Part shown: one piece after another, positions 35,054 to 44,281 of the stretch
Layout: every line of letters starts with the position of its first letter
Position numbering within the stretch: position 1 is the stretch's first letter
Assembly: GCF_900105185.1 (NCBI RefSeq)
Contig: NZ_FNTJ01000001.1
Location: 2,996,501 to 3,060,500 of the forward strand
Length of the DNA stretch: 64,000 bases
Direction of reading: 5' to 3'
DNA from: Pseudomonas saponiphila
GTDB lineage: Bacteria > Pseudomonadota > Gammaproteobacteria > Pseudomonadales > Pseudomonadaceae
Program-made: the position numbers and the translations under genes
The notes under the pieces: generated by a model
Told to the model about the DNA's origin: nothing
What the model saw: only the letters and a program-made list of their open reading frames with translations
The model's database searches: none

Positions 35054-36231
35054 GTAATATTCAAGCCAAGCTGCTGATCGTCGACGATCTGCCGGAGAAC
35101 CTGCTGGCCCTGGAAGCGCTGATCAGGCGCGAGGACCGCACGGTGTACAAGGCGCTGTCGGCCGACGAAGCCTTGTCATTGCTGCTCCAGCACGAATTCG
35201 CCATGGCCATTCTCGATGTGCAGATGCCCGGCATGAACGGCTTCGAGCTGGCCGAACTGATGCGTGGCACCGAGAAGACCAAGAACATTCCCATCGTTTT
35301 CGTCAGCGCCGCCGGGCGTGAACTCAACTACGCCTTCAAGGGGTACGAGAGCGGGGCGGTGGACTTTCTGCACAAGCCGCTGGATGTCCATGCGGTCAAG
35401 AGCAAGGTCAATGTCTTCGTCGACCTGTACCGCCAGAGCAAGGCCATGAAGCAGCAGGTCGAGGCCCTGGAGCAGAGCCGACGCGAGCAGGAGGCGCTGC
35501 TCAACAAGCTCCAGGCCACCCAGAACGAGCTGGAGCAGGCGGTGCGCATGCGCGATGACTTCATGTCCATCGTCGCCCATGAGGTGCGCACGCCGCTCAA
35601 TGGCCTGATCCTGGAAACCCAGCTGCGCAAGATGCACCTGGCCCGGGAGAACGCCGCGGCCTTCAGCCTGGACAAGATGCAGGCCATGGTCGATCGCGAC
35701 GAGCGCCAGATCAAAAGCCTGATCCGCCTGATCGAGGACATGCTGGACATCTCGCGCATCCGCACCGGCAAGCTGTCGATCCGGCCATCGCGGTTCGACC
35801 TGGCGCAACTGGTGCGCGGGCTGGTGGAGAATTTCGCGCCCCAGGTGGAAGCCGCGCAATCGTCCCTGACGCTGCAGGCCGAGCAGCCCCTGGAAGGCCA
35901 ATGGGATGAGTTCCGCATCGAACAGGTGATTTCCAACCTGCTGACCAATGCCCTGCGTTACGGGGCCAAGAGTCCAATCGAAGTCAGGGTCTATGCCGAA
36001 GATGGCGAGGCCCGGGTCGAGGTGCAGGACCACGGCATCGGCATCAGTGAAGACAACCAGAAACGTATTTTTCAGCAGTTCGAGCGCGTCAGCGCCAGCC
36101 ACGTGGCGGCGGGCCTCGGGCTTGGGCTGTTTATTTCCGAACAGATAGTCACCGCCCACGGCGGCACCATCGCTGTCGAGAGTCGCCTGGGCCAAGGTGC
36201 GCGGTTTCGCGTAAGCCTGCCCCTGGCCTGA
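35047..36231 (+). CDS. Response-regulator/histidine kinase (REC-HisKA-HATPase)
   Basis: 394 residues, soluble. The N-terminal receiver (acceptor D57 in ILDVQMPG, Lys in FLHKPLD) is joined by a coiled coil to an H-box FMSIVAHEVRTPLNGLILET and an ATPase domain (VQDHGIGISEDNQ, LGLGLFISEQI). It is translationally coupled to CheB. A receiver upstream of a kinase lets phosphate input from the hybrid kinase gate output. No transmembrane segment is seen. Confidence 0.88.
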   Translation: MLSNIQAKLLIVDDLPENLLALEALIRREDRTVYKALSADEALSLLLQHEFAMAILDVQMPGMNGFELAELMRGTEKTKNIPIVFVSAAGRELNYAFKGYESGAVDFLHKPLDVHAVKSKVNVFVDLYRQSKAMKQQVEALEQSRREQEALLNKLQATQNELEQAVRMRDDFMSIVAHEVRTPLNGLILETQLRKMHLARENAAAFSLDKMQAMVDRDERQIKSLIRLIEDMLDISRIRTGKLSIRPSRFDLAQLVRGLVENFAPQVEAAQSSLTLQAEQPLEGQWDEFRIEQVISNLLTNALRYGAKSPIEVRVYAEDGEARVEVQDHGIGISEDNQKRIFQQFERVSASHVAAGLGLGLFISEQIVTAHGGTIAVESRLGQGARFRVSLPLA

Positions 36232-36233
36232 CT

Positions 36234-36263
36234 TCAGGAGCCGGTTCGCCGGCCAAGCGCGCC
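36234..36263. repeat. Degenerate REP half-site
   Basis: CAGGAGCCGGTTCGCCGGCC, a diverged REP arm just after the kinase stop. Confidence 0.5.
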
Positions 36264-36357
36264 AGGCCATCGGGAATCGCGAAAAGCGTAATCTGCACGC
36301 AACCTCTGCGTGACCCAATGGTCGAAGGGGCAGCAATTGACCGAGCAAAGGTTTTCC

Positions 36358-36735
36358 ATGAGTGAAGATGCACAAGACGTCGTACTGATCGTCGAAGATG
36401 AACCGGTGATCCTGATGCTGCTGGCCGACTACCTGTCGGGCCTGGGCTACCGGGTGCTCCAGGCCGAGAATGGCGAGCAGGCGTTCGAGATTCTCGCCAG
36501 CAAGCCGCACCTGGACGTGATGATCACCGATTACCGGCTGCCGGGCGGGATTACCGGGGTGATGATCGCCGAGCCAGCGGTGAAGCTGCGCCCGGACCTC
36601 AAGGTGATTTTCATCAGCGGCTACCCCAATGAAATCCTCGAATGCGCCAGCCCCATCACCCGCAAGGCGCCGATTCTAGCCAAGCCGTTCGACCTCAACC
36701 GCCTGCAGGAACAGATCCAGCAACTGCTGGCTTGA
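36358..36735 (+). CDS. Single-domain response regulator
   Basis: 125 residues from ATG 36358, with AAAGG six bases upstream. Receiver residues E13-D14, D58 (VMITDYRLPGG), S near FISGYP and K in ILAKPFD are present; no output domain. It sits 126 bp after the receiver-kinase and closes the signalling cluster that starts at 29.5 kb. Likely a phosphate acceptor in the same relay. Confidence 0.85.
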   Translation: MSEDAQDVVLIVEDEPVILMLLADYLSGLGYRVLQAENGEQAFEILASKPHLDVMITDYRLPGGITGVMIAEPAVKLRPDLKVIFISGYPNEILECASPITRKAPILAKPFDLNRLQEQIQQLLA

Positions 36736-36738
36736 TCC

Positions 36739-36960
36739 ACGCCGGTGGAAGGGAAAGGGCTTGGATCAGTTGCATGCCAGGCTTGGTAAAGCCGCCACCG
36801 ACCGCTGCGTGCCCGGCGGCGTCGGTGATGAACAGGACGTTCAATCGCGGCCCGATCTTGGCCCGTTGCCGGCCGTTCCTGCTCGGCATGCCGACGTAGT
36901 AAGCAGCCTTTAGGGCGCGCCAAGCCCAGGGGCCTCTTCGCAGCCTTTCAGGCTCGGCCG
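36739..36960 (-). other. Possible decayed coding remnant
   Basis: The stretch between two genes reads on the minus strand as an uninterrupted, protein-like segment (for example PRLNVLFITDAAGHAAVGG) of about 65 codons but with no start signal, ribosome site or complete domain. It may be the remains of a larger gene or a chance open frame. I do not recognise the family. Confidence 0.25.
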
Positions 36961-36965
36961 CAAGG

Positions 36966-38021
36966 TTACAGGCCTTGCTGCAGGGCCGGGTCGTCGGGGT
37001 TCTGCTGCTCCAGCTGGGCCAGTAGCACCTGGACGTTCTGCAACTGGCCGCTTTCTTTCCAGTAGTTGATCAGGAGCACCCGCGCCTTGCGGTTGTAAGG
37101 CTGGCGCTGGACGATTTCTTCCAGTTGCTTCTGCGCCGCCTCCAGCTCCTGCTGGCTGTACAGGGTGGTGGCCAGGTCGTAACGATAGGCGGCGTTGTTG
37201 GGTTCCAGCTCCACGGCCCGGGACAGGCCCAGCAGGGCGAATTCACCCTGGCCATGGTGCAGCAGCCAGAGGCCCAGGGCGTGTTGCAGGTAGGCCGAGT
37301 CCTGCTGGGCCTGCAGTTGCTTGGCCAGCAATTGGCGGGCGGCGTCGCTCTGGCCCTGCTTGTCCAGCACCTCGATCTGCAGCACCACCGCCTGCAGGTT
37401 GTCCGGCGCCAGGCGCAGGGCCTGTTCCAGGGTCTGCTGGGCCTTGAGCAGATCGGCGTTGTGCAGGTACAGGCGCGCCAGCTGGTACTGGGCGTCGACG
37501 TTGTCTCCCTGGGTCTTGAGCCCCTGGGTGTATTCGTCGATCACCTGCTGCAAGGGGCCGAAATACAGGCCCTGATCATCCGGGGACAGGCCCAGCAGAG
37601 CGTCCACCGCGGCAAAGCGCACGCTTTGCTCGTGATCGTCGAGCAGCGGCCCCAGCAGCAGGCTGCGCTGGCCGCTGGGCACCAGGCCCAGCACGCTGTT
37701 GATCGCCGCCTTGCGCACAGCCGGCGAGGCGTGGTGCAGATCGGCATCTGCCAGTTTCAGGGCTTGCGGGCTGGGGTAGTTGGGCAGCACCGCCAGCAGG
37801 CGGATGCGCTGCGAGTCGCTGAGGTCGGGGCGCGCCAGTTGCTGGTACAGCACCCGGGCCGCGCCGGGCTGGCCATTGCGGGCTTTTTCCAGGGCCGGGC
37901 CATAGCCGTGCTTGATGGCCTCGGGGACCACCGGCGGACTGCTGCGCAGGAAGTTCCAGGCCAGGGCCAGGGCAATGACGAGCGACAGGCTGATCAGCAG
38001 GTAGCGACGGGGCAGTGACAT
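36966..38021 (-). CDS. TPR-repeat membrane-anchored protein
   Basis: 351 residues. A single N-terminal membrane segment (YLLISLSLVIALALAWNFL) anchors it, with the remainder in the periplasm or cytoplasm depending on topology. A HEAT-like stretch (SPAVRKAAINSVLGLV, EQSVRFAAVDALLGL) precedes four or five tetratricopeptide repeats, such as AQYQLARLYLHNADLLKAQ and AAYRYDLATTLYSQQELEAA. These are protein-interaction scaffolds. No partner can be named from the neighbours. Confidence 0.8.
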   Translation of the reverse strand: MSLPRRYLLISLSLVIALALAWNFLRSSPPVVPEAIKHGYGPALEKARNGQPGAARVLYQQLARPDLSDSQRIRLLAVLPNYPSPQALKLADADLHHASPAVRKAAINSVLGLVPSGQRSLLLGPLLDDHEQSVRFAAVDALLGLSPDDQGLYFGPLQQVIDEYTQGLKTQGDNVDAQYQLARLYLHNADLLKAQQTLEQALRLAPDNLQAVVLQIEVLDKQGQSDAARQLLAKQLQAQQDSAYLQHALGLWLLHHGQGEFALLGLSRAVELEPNNAAYRYDLATTLYSQQELEAAQKQLEEIVQRQPYNRKARVLLINYWKESGQLQNVQVLLAQLEQQNPDDPALQQGL

Positions 38022-38095
38022 GGGGAAATCCGGAAGCTGGCGATTTTTGCAAGGCGCAAGCTTCGGTCAGGAGTCGGCCCGAGTCAAACCCGCAA

Positions 38096-38995
38096 TCAGC
38101 TGAGCAGGTATTCCACCGGTTCCAGCGCCGGCGGCAGCTCGCGCTGCCCCAGGGCCGCCAGGACTTCACGCTGCAGACCGCGCAACAGAGCGTTGCAAGG
38201 CAGATCGTTGTCGTCGTAGCCGAAGGGGTCTTCGAGGTCGTTGCCGATCTCGTCGAGGCCCAGGAAGGTGTAGCTGACGATGGCGGTGAAGATCGGCGTC
38301 AGCCAGCCCAGGGGCTCGGCCATGGCGAACGGCAGGAGGATGCAGAACAGGTAGATGGTGCGGTGCAGCAGCAAGGTATAGGGGAAGGGCAGCGGGGTGT
38401 TCTGGATCCGTTCGCAGGCGGCCTGGACCTGGCTCAGGCTGACCAGCCGGGTTTCCATCAGGGTGTAGCGCCATTCGCTGATCAGCCCCTGTTGTGCCCA
38501 CTGCGAGCAGCGCTGGCCGATGCGTTGCAACTGCCTATCGGTGAGGTTCGGGTGTTGCGGGTCGATGCCGGCCTGGGCCCAGGGCCGCAGGGCGGTGGCC
38601 TCGTCTTCGTGACGCAGGCGGGCGATCAGGCTGTGGGCGAAGCCGCACAGGTCGCGCAGCAGGCCCTCGCGCTCGGGATTGCCGTCGATGACCTGGCTTT
38701 CACGGATCAGCGAGCGCACGTCGATGATCAACTGGCCCAACTGCTTGCGGCCCTCCCACCAGCGGTCGTAGCAGGCGTTGTTGCGAAAGCTCATGAAGAT
38801 CGACAGCGACAGCCCGAGCAGGGTGAAGGGCGTGGCGTTGACCTTGGAAAAGTAGGTGGGTTGCAGGGTTTCCACCAGCACGATGACCGAGGCCAGCAGG
38901 GTGATCAGCACGCAGCGCAAGGCAATGCGCTTGGCGATCGAGCCCTTGAGGGCGAAGAGGATGCTGATCAGGTTCGGCTTGGGGCGGACAATCAT
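38096..38995 (-). CDS. Bestrophin-like (UPF0187) anion channel protein
   Basis: 299 residues from the ATG at 38995. The bestrophin family marks are visible: SFRNNACYDRWWEGRKQLGQ in the first half and EIGNDLEDPFGYDDNDLP near the C-terminus, the acidic cluster comparable to the Ca2+ clasp of animal bestrophins. About four membrane segments are present. Bacterial homologues form pentameric channels. The frame extends to 39187 but crosses a REP sequence. Confidence 0.85.
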   Translation of the reverse strand: MIVRPKPNLISILFALKGSIAKRIALRCVLITLLASVIVLVETLQPTYFSKVNATPFTLLGLSLSIFMSFRNNACYDRWWEGRKQLGQLIIDVRSLIRESQVIDGNPEREGLLRDLCGFAHSLIARLRHEDEATALRPWAQAGIDPQHPNLTDRQLQRIGQRCSQWAQQGLISEWRYTLMETRLVSLSQVQAACERIQNTPLPFPYTLLLHRTIYLFCILLPFAMAEPLGWLTPIFTAIVSYTFLGLDEIGNDLEDPFGYDDNDLPCNALLRGLQREVLAALGQRELPPALEPVEYLLS

Positions 38996-39201
38996 GGACT
39001 TGAGGCCAGGGCGACTACGCGGCGATTGAAGAGTAGGAGCGCGCCGTTGGGCTGTCCAATCGCTATGACCGACTGCGTGATCGACAGTCTCTATCAGCGC
39101 ACTTGAGCCGTGTAGCGTTCTGGCGTGCGCCTTCGCTGGCAAGCTGTTGTGGCTCAATATTCCTGGACCACTCTGTAGGAGTTTCAACCTAAGGAAGCAT
39201 C

Positions 39202-39498
39202 ATGGGATTTCGGGTTGTTAGCGCTGAAGAAAAGGCTGAAGCCATTCGCTTGGTCGTGGAAATGAATTACTCGGTGCCTAAGGCATGTGAGCAAACCGGG
39301 GTTGGACCTACAGCCCTGCGACGCTGGGTCGCCAGATGGCGCAAGGAGCATGAAGGAGCCTTGCTGCCCACACGCCCTCAGGACCAGGAACTGATTGATT
39401 CACTGCAGGCCAGGCTCGCCTTGCTGGAAGCCGAGAATAGCGTCCTAAAAAAGCAATTGCCCTCTCATCTGAAGGTGCTGTTCAGCCGAATCAAATGA
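39202..39498 (+). CDS. IS3-family OrfA
   Basis: 98 residues with an N-terminal helix-turn-helix (YSVPKACEQTGVGPTALRRW) and a C-terminal leucine-zipper-like stretch (LQARLALLEAENSVLKKQL). It binds the element ends. At 39447-39453 the heptamer A AAA AAG lies in the zero frame, the classic -1 slippage signal that lets ribosomes fuse OrfA to OrfB. Its stop overlaps the OrfB ATG. Confidence 0.92.
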   Translation: MGFRVVSAEEKAEAIRLVVEMNYSVPKACEQTGVGPTALRRWVARWRKEHEGALLPTRPQDQELIDSLQARLALLEAENSVLKKQLPSHLKVLFSRIK

Positions 39499-40328
39499 TC
39501 GAGGGTTTGAAAGGACAGCTCTCCATTCGGCACTGCTGCCGACTTCTGGGCGTGCCTCGCAGCAGCTATTACGCCAAGCCCGTGGCTCGGTCTGAACCTG
39601 GGGTCGAGCGGCGACTGGAAAAGACCATTCGGCAACTGCACCGGGAGCATCGAGGTGCCCTGGGCGCCCGGGGATTTGCCAGAGAGCTCAAAAAACAGGG
39701 CGTAGCGGTTGGGCGCCATCGTATGGGCCGTCTGATGAAAAACCTTGGACTGGTCAGGCGACGAGCCCGTTACGCTCACTATCGTCGGACCGGAAAGCCC
39801 AGCAATACCGCAGCCAATGTCCTCGATCGTCGCTTTAATCCTGCATCACCCAATACGTTTTGGGCCGGAGACATCACTTACATTCGCGTCGGTGGAAGCT
39901 GGCTGTACCTGGCAATCGTGATGGATTTGTTTTCACGTCGGATCGTCGGCTGGGCCTTTTCCAGGACCGCCGATGCCGAGCTGTCGCTCAAGGCGTTGCG
40001 GCTGGCTGTTGGCATACGTCGGCCTGGTTCAGCGCTGGTATTCCACTCAGACCAGGGCTGCCAATACACCGCGGATCGCTTTGTCGAATACCTGGCTGAA
40101 AAGCAGATCGTGCAGAGCATGAGTCGACGCGCAAACTGCTGGGACAACGCGGTGGTGGAGCGTTATTTCCGGACACTGAAACACGATTGGTCGCCTGAAA
40201 ATGGCTACCAGAATCATTTTGAGGCGCAGAAGGATGTGATGGATTTCATTGCCCATTACAACCATCGGCGTTGCCACAGCGCCTCGAACGATCTGCCGCC
40301 CGCCGCTTTTGAAAGGCTGGCGGCCTAA
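39495..40328 (+). CDS. IS3-family transposase OrfB (DDE)
   Basis: 277 residues counted from ATG 39495, though the frame is open back to the slippage site so an OrfAB fusion is likely. The rve core shows D in FWAGDITYIRV, D in VFHSDQGCQY and E in NCWDNAVVERYFRTLK, the DDE residues with the IS3-typical spacing. The N-terminal part (SIRHCCRLLGVPRSSYY) is HTH-like. Intact. Confidence 0.93.
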   Translation: MIEGLKGQLSIRHCCRLLGVPRSSYYAKPVARSEPGVERRLEKTIRQLHREHRGALGARGFARELKKQGVAVGRHRMGRLMKNLGLVRRRARYAHYRRTGKPSNTAANVLDRRFNPASPNTFWAGDITYIRVGGSWLYLAIVMDLFSRRIVGWAFSRTADAELSLKALRLAVGIRRPGSALVFHSDQGCQYTADRFVEYLAEKQIVQSMSRRANCWDNAVVERYFRTLKHDWSPENGYQNHFEAQKDVMDFIAHYNHRRCHSASNDLPPAAFERLAA

Positions 40329-40802
40329 TGCTCCTACAGAGTGGTCCAAAAAAACTGGACCACTACAAGCCAGCTCCTACGGAAGCAGGTGGTGCGCGGG
40401 TTGTTGTAGGAGCCGGCTTGCCGGCGAAGACGGTCTTGAGCCGTGTAGCGTTCTAGCGTGCGCCTTCGCTGGCAAGCCAGCTCCTACGGAGGCAGGTGGC
40501 ACGCGGGTTGTTGTAGGAGCCGGCTTGCCGGCGAAGACGGTCTTGAGCCGTGTAGCGTTCTGGCGTGCGCCTTCGCTGGCAAGCCAGCTCCTACGGAGGC
40601 AGGTGTGCGCGGGTTGTTGTAGGAGCCGGCTCGCCGGCGAAAGGGGCTTCGATCCATGCCCCTGGCTGACGGCCTCGAAGGATCGAGGGCGCTCCAGGTC
40701 GCCCGGGGGGAGGCAAAAAAACACTCGCCCGCCAACCTGCCTTGGCTATACCTGTAACTCCCCCTGGCCAGTTCCTGGCTGCTTCACCTACAGGAGTGAC
40801 CC

Positions 40803-41474
40803 ATGAAGCTTGCACTGATGATCGGCACCGCGTGCCTGGCCTCCCTGGCACTGGTCGGCTGCTCCAGCAACCTGACTCAGCCCGACGAGTATTCCGGGTT
40901 TCTCCAGGATTACAGCCGCCTCAAGGAGGCCAAGTCACCCTCCGGGGTGGAGGTGATGCGCTGGGTCGATCCCAAGCTGGATGTCAGCCGCTACCGGGCG
41001 ATCTACATCGAACCCACCCAGTTCTACCCTCAGCCCAAAGCCACGGCGAAGATTCCCCAGAGCACCCTCAACGCGATCAATCAGTACTACGACCAGGCCC
41101 TCAGGCGCGAGGCGGCGCGCAGCCTGCCTTTGGCTCAGGGCCCCGGTCCGGGTGTGGTGGTGGTACGGGCGGCCATCACTGCGGTCAGCAGCAAGACCGA
41201 AGGCCTGAAGCCTTATGAAGTGATTCCCGTGGCGCTGGTGGCGGCGGCGGTGAGCACCGCCACCGGGATCCGCGATCAGCAGACCACCCTCGGCACCGAG
41301 GCGGTGTTTCTCGATGGCAGCAGCGGCAAGGTGATCGCCCAGGTGGTGCGCAAGGGCACCGGCAAGCCCCTGGCCAATGACAGCCAGGTGATGAAGGCCG
41401 AGGACGTGAAAAACGTCATCGACGGCTGGGCCGCGGACTTCCATCAGTCGTTCGCCAAGCTCAAGGCGCGCTAG
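40803..41474 (+). CDS. DUF3313 lipoprotein
   Basis: 223 residues. A lipoprotein leader, MKLALMIGTACLASLALVGC, ends at C20; the following S-S suggests outer-membrane sorting. The body is DUF3313-like (RYRAIYIEPTQFYPQP, VVVVRAAITAVSSKT, GTEAVFLDGSSGKVIAQVV). Function is unknown in the family. It stands alone, after a REPIN array and convergent to a broken DUF3829 gene. Confidence 0.82.
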   Translation: MKLALMIGTACLASLALVGCSSNLTQPDEYSGFLQDYSRLKEAKSPSGVEVMRWVDPKLDVSRYRAIYIEPTQFYPQPKATAKIPQSTLNAINQYYDQALRREAARSLPLAQGPGPGVVVVRAAITAVSSKTEGLKPYEVIPVALVAAAVSTATGIRDQQTTLGTEAVFLDGSSGKVIAQVVRKGTGKPLANDSQVMKAEDVKNVIDGWAADFHQSFAKLKAR

Positions 41475-42370
41475 CCGCCGTCCATCCGGCGGCGGTCCAG
41501 CGCACGGCCGCCCCGTTCAGTAATCCACCTGGGCCTGTTTGTTGTAGTAGCTGAGCAGCGAGTCGTAGGCCCGCACTACGTTGTGATAGTCCTCGCTCAG
41601 GCGCTCGGGCGCGGCTCGTTCCTGCCAATCCTGGTGCAAGGTGTGCAGGGTCTGCTGGTAGCGCTGGGCCGGCCGGGTGATCTGGCTCCACAGGTAATGG
41701 GCTGACTCGCTGCGGCCGTTCTGCGGCTGGTTGCGCAAGGGTTGTCCGGCATCCCAGGCCTGCTGCAGATCCTGGCTGGCCCTGGCCAGTTGTCCCGGGG
41801 TCAGGGTTTTCTCGCGCACGCCCTGGTCGAGCTGCTCCACCGTGAGCCGCGCCTGGATCATGTAGTCCAGCAGGTGCCAATGGATGTCCCGCCCCAGGCG
41901 CTGTTCAAGCAGCCGCTGTTGTTCGCGCCGGGCGCCGATGTCGGCGCTGGCCAGGGCTGTGCGCAGGTCGGCGGAAGCTTGCAGGTAACGGTCGAAGTCG
42001 GGCTGGAGCCGGGCCACGGTGGCCGGATCTTCCTCGGCCGGCATGTAGGCGCCGGGCACTGCGCTGGAATGGGCGCGACGGGCCAGGTTGGCCTGGTGCA
42101 GTGCGTCTATGTAGCGCTCGGCCAGGCCGATCAGCGGCGCATCGGGCTGCAGGTGGCGCAGGCGATAGAGCATGCGCGGCTCGCATTCGCGAGCGGGCAG
42201 GGTGTCCATGTCGGTTTTCGCGCTGTCGGCAAAGTCCCTGGCATTGTTCAGCAGGTCGGCGAATGCCATGCGCCAGGCCGATTGAGCGCCGTAGGTGTAA
42301 TAGCCCAGGCGCCACGGCACGTCGTACTGGTTGACGCAGTCGATCAGTGGCGCTCGGGCCGAGGCCTCGG

Positions 42371-42536
42371 TGCGGATTTCGGAGCACCGTGACCGGCCGT
42401 TTCGGTTGATCGTGACCGGTCATTTCGCTAACGCGTGACCGCTCATTTCGGTAGCAACGTGACCGATTTTCCGCCTGTTCCGAAACAGGTGGTCACGGCT
42501 TACCGAAATCGCCGGTCACGACTTAGCGAAAGCCTT
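42371..42536. repeat. IS21 copy B istA-side terminal repeat block
   Basis: CGTGACCG occurs at 42388, 42411, 42433 and 42458, next to TTTCGG or TTTCGC, and inverted copies follow near 42490-42520. Candidate multiple transposase-binding sites; identical in copy A. Confidence 0.7.
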
Positions 42537-42595
42537 CCCCTTCGTTGCGCATGACCTGATGCGCCGCCATCCTCGACCGATTTCGGGAGAGGAAG

Positions 42596-44281
42596 ATGGC
42601 GGCGCCGCGAGTAGCCATGCGAAACATCAAAGAATGTCTGCGCCTCAAGTTTGAGGCCGGCTTGTCCCACGAGAAGATTGCCCGTGCCTTGCAGCTGTCC
42701 AAGGGCGTGGTTAGCAAGTACATCGCGGCGGCGCGGGTGGCCGGGCTGGACTGGCCGGCGCTGGTGGCCATGGACGAGGCCGCGCTGGCGGCCGCCTTGT
42801 TTGCACCGACGTCGACGAACAAGCCGCGCGGTGAGCGAGTGCTGCCCGATGTGCTGAGCATCCACCGCGAGTTGCGACGCAAGGGCGTGACCTTGCAGCT
42901 GCTGTGGGAGGAATATCTCGCCGCGCATGCGGGCCAGCCGACCTACCGCTACACCCAGTTCGTCGAGCACTACCGGCGCTACGCCCAGACGCTCAAACGT
43001 TCGATGCGTCAGCTGCACCGTGCGGGCGAGAAGCTATTCATCGACTATGCCGGGCCGACGCTGCCGGTGGTCGACCCGGCCACCGGCGAAGTGCGCCGGG
43101 CGCACATCTTCGTCGCCGCCCTGGGCGCCTCGAATTACACCTATGCCTGCGCGACGCCAGGCGAAACCCAGGTGGACTGGCTGACCTCGCTGGGCCAGGC
43201 TCTGACCTACTTTGGCGGCGTGCCGGAAATGGTTGTGCCGGACAATCCGCGCGCCCTGGTCGCCCAGCCGGATCGCTACGAGCCGGGCCTGAACCGGGCC
43301 ACGCTGGAGTGCGCGCGTCATTACCAGACGGTGATCCTGCCGGCACGGCCACGCAAGCCTCAGGACAAGGCCAAGGCCGAGGTGGCGGTGCAGGTGGTCG
43401 AGCGCTGGATCATGGCGCGGCTGCGCCATCGGCAGTTCTTCAGCCTGCATGCGCTTAACCAGGCCATCGCCGAGCTGCTGGAGGATCTGAATCGGCGCCC
43501 GTTCAAGCGGCTCGATGGCTGCCGGCGCGACTGGTTCGAGCGCCTGGATCGCCCGGCCTTGCGAGCGCTGCCGGTGCATCCCTACGAGGTCGCCACCTTC
43601 AAGCGCTGCAAGGTCAGCATCGACTACCACATCGAGGTCAATGGCAGCTTCTACAGCGTGCCCTCCGCCCTGGCCCGGCAGAACGTGGACGTGCGACTGA
43701 CGGCACACACCCTGGAAGTGCTGCATGGCAACCGGCGGGTGGCCAGCCACCTGCTGCTGGGGCGACGCGGCGCTTACAGTACCCAGCGCGAGCACATGCC
43801 CGCGGCGCACCAGGCGCATCGCGAATGGACGCCACAACGCCTGCTCGACTGGGGCGCGCGGATCGGCCCCTACACGCGCCAACTGATCGATCACCAACTG
43901 ACCCACAAGCCGCACCCGGAGATGGGCTACCGCGCCTGCCTCGGCCTGCTCTCGCTGGCCCGGCGCTATGGCAATGCACGCCTGGAAGCCGCTGCCGAAC
44001 GTGCCGTACACCTGCGCGCCTTCACCGGGCGCAGCGTGCGCAACCTGCTCCAGCAAGGCCTGGATCAACAGCCGCTGCCCCAGCGTGCCGCCGAAACGAC
44101 CTTACCCGGCGACCACGAGAACGTCCGTGGCGCCGACTACTACCAACCCCCGCAACAGGAGCTGTTCGATGATGCCGCAACACACCCTGAATCAACTGCA
44201 CCAGCTACGCCTGGACGGCATGGCCCGCGCCCTGGAAGAGCAATGGACGCTGCCGGCCAGCCACAGCCTGAGCTTCGATGA
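42596..44281 (+). CDS. istA: IS21 transposase IstA (copy B)
   Basis: 561 residues, identical to the product at 3442-5127: N-terminal HTH, rve/DDE core and C-terminal region all intact. Start ATG 42596 follows GGAGAGGAAG. Its 3' end overlaps istB by 113 bp. Confidence 0.95.
   Translation: MAAPRVAMRNIKECLRLKFEAGLSHEKIARALQLSKGVVSKYIAAARVAGLDWPALVAMDEAALAAALFAPTSTNKPRGERVLPDVLSIHRELRRKGVTLQLLWEEYLAAHAGQPTYRYTQFVEHYRRYAQTLKRSMRQLHRAGEKLFIDYAGPTLPVVDPATGEVRRAHIFVAALGASNYTYACATPGETQVDWLTSLGQALTYFGGVPEMVVPDNPRALVAQPDRYEPGLNRATLECARHYQTVILPARPRKPQDKAKAEVAVQVVERWIMARLRHRQFFSLHALNQAIAELLEDLNRRPFKRLDGCRRDWFERLDRPALRALPVHPYEVATFKRCKVSIDYHIEVNGSFYSVPSALARQNVDVRLTAHTLEVLHGNRRVASHLLLGRRGAYSTQREHMPAAHQAHREWTPQRLLDWGARIGPYTRQLIDHQLTHKPHPEMGYRACLGLLSLARRYGNARLEAAAERAVHLRAFTGRSVRNLLQQGLDQQPLPQRAAETTLPGDHENVRGADYYQPPQQELFDDAATHPESTAPATPGRHGPRPGRAMDAAGQPQPELR

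Larger units (their letters stand above)
39145..40367 (+). mobile_element. IS3-family insertion sequence (IS150-like)
   Basis: 1,223 bp with imperfect terminal inverted repeats of 37 bp (left end TGTTGTGG, right end CCACTACA, inner match TGGACCACTCTGTAGGAG). A three-base duplication AGC (39142-39144 and 40368-40370) flanks it. It encodes orfA and orfB with an A6G slippage site. Only one copy is in the window. It sits inside a REP arm. Confidence 0.92.
39104..40644. repeat. Tandem REPIN array interrupted by an IS3 element
   Basis: REPIN units at 40406-40487 and 40513-40594 and a single arm at 40619-40644 repeat every 106-107 bp, with linkers TTGAGCCGTGTAGCGTTCT shared. The same linker and left part of an arm appear at 39104-39144, before the IS3 element. 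The arm is cut at 39144/40368. Without the element this would be a single array of about four units. Confidence 0.85.

Noticed and set aside
36695..36889. 64-codon minus frame as a real gene
   Set aside because: No ribosome site, and it runs into the 3' end of the response-regulator gene; treated only as a possible remnant.
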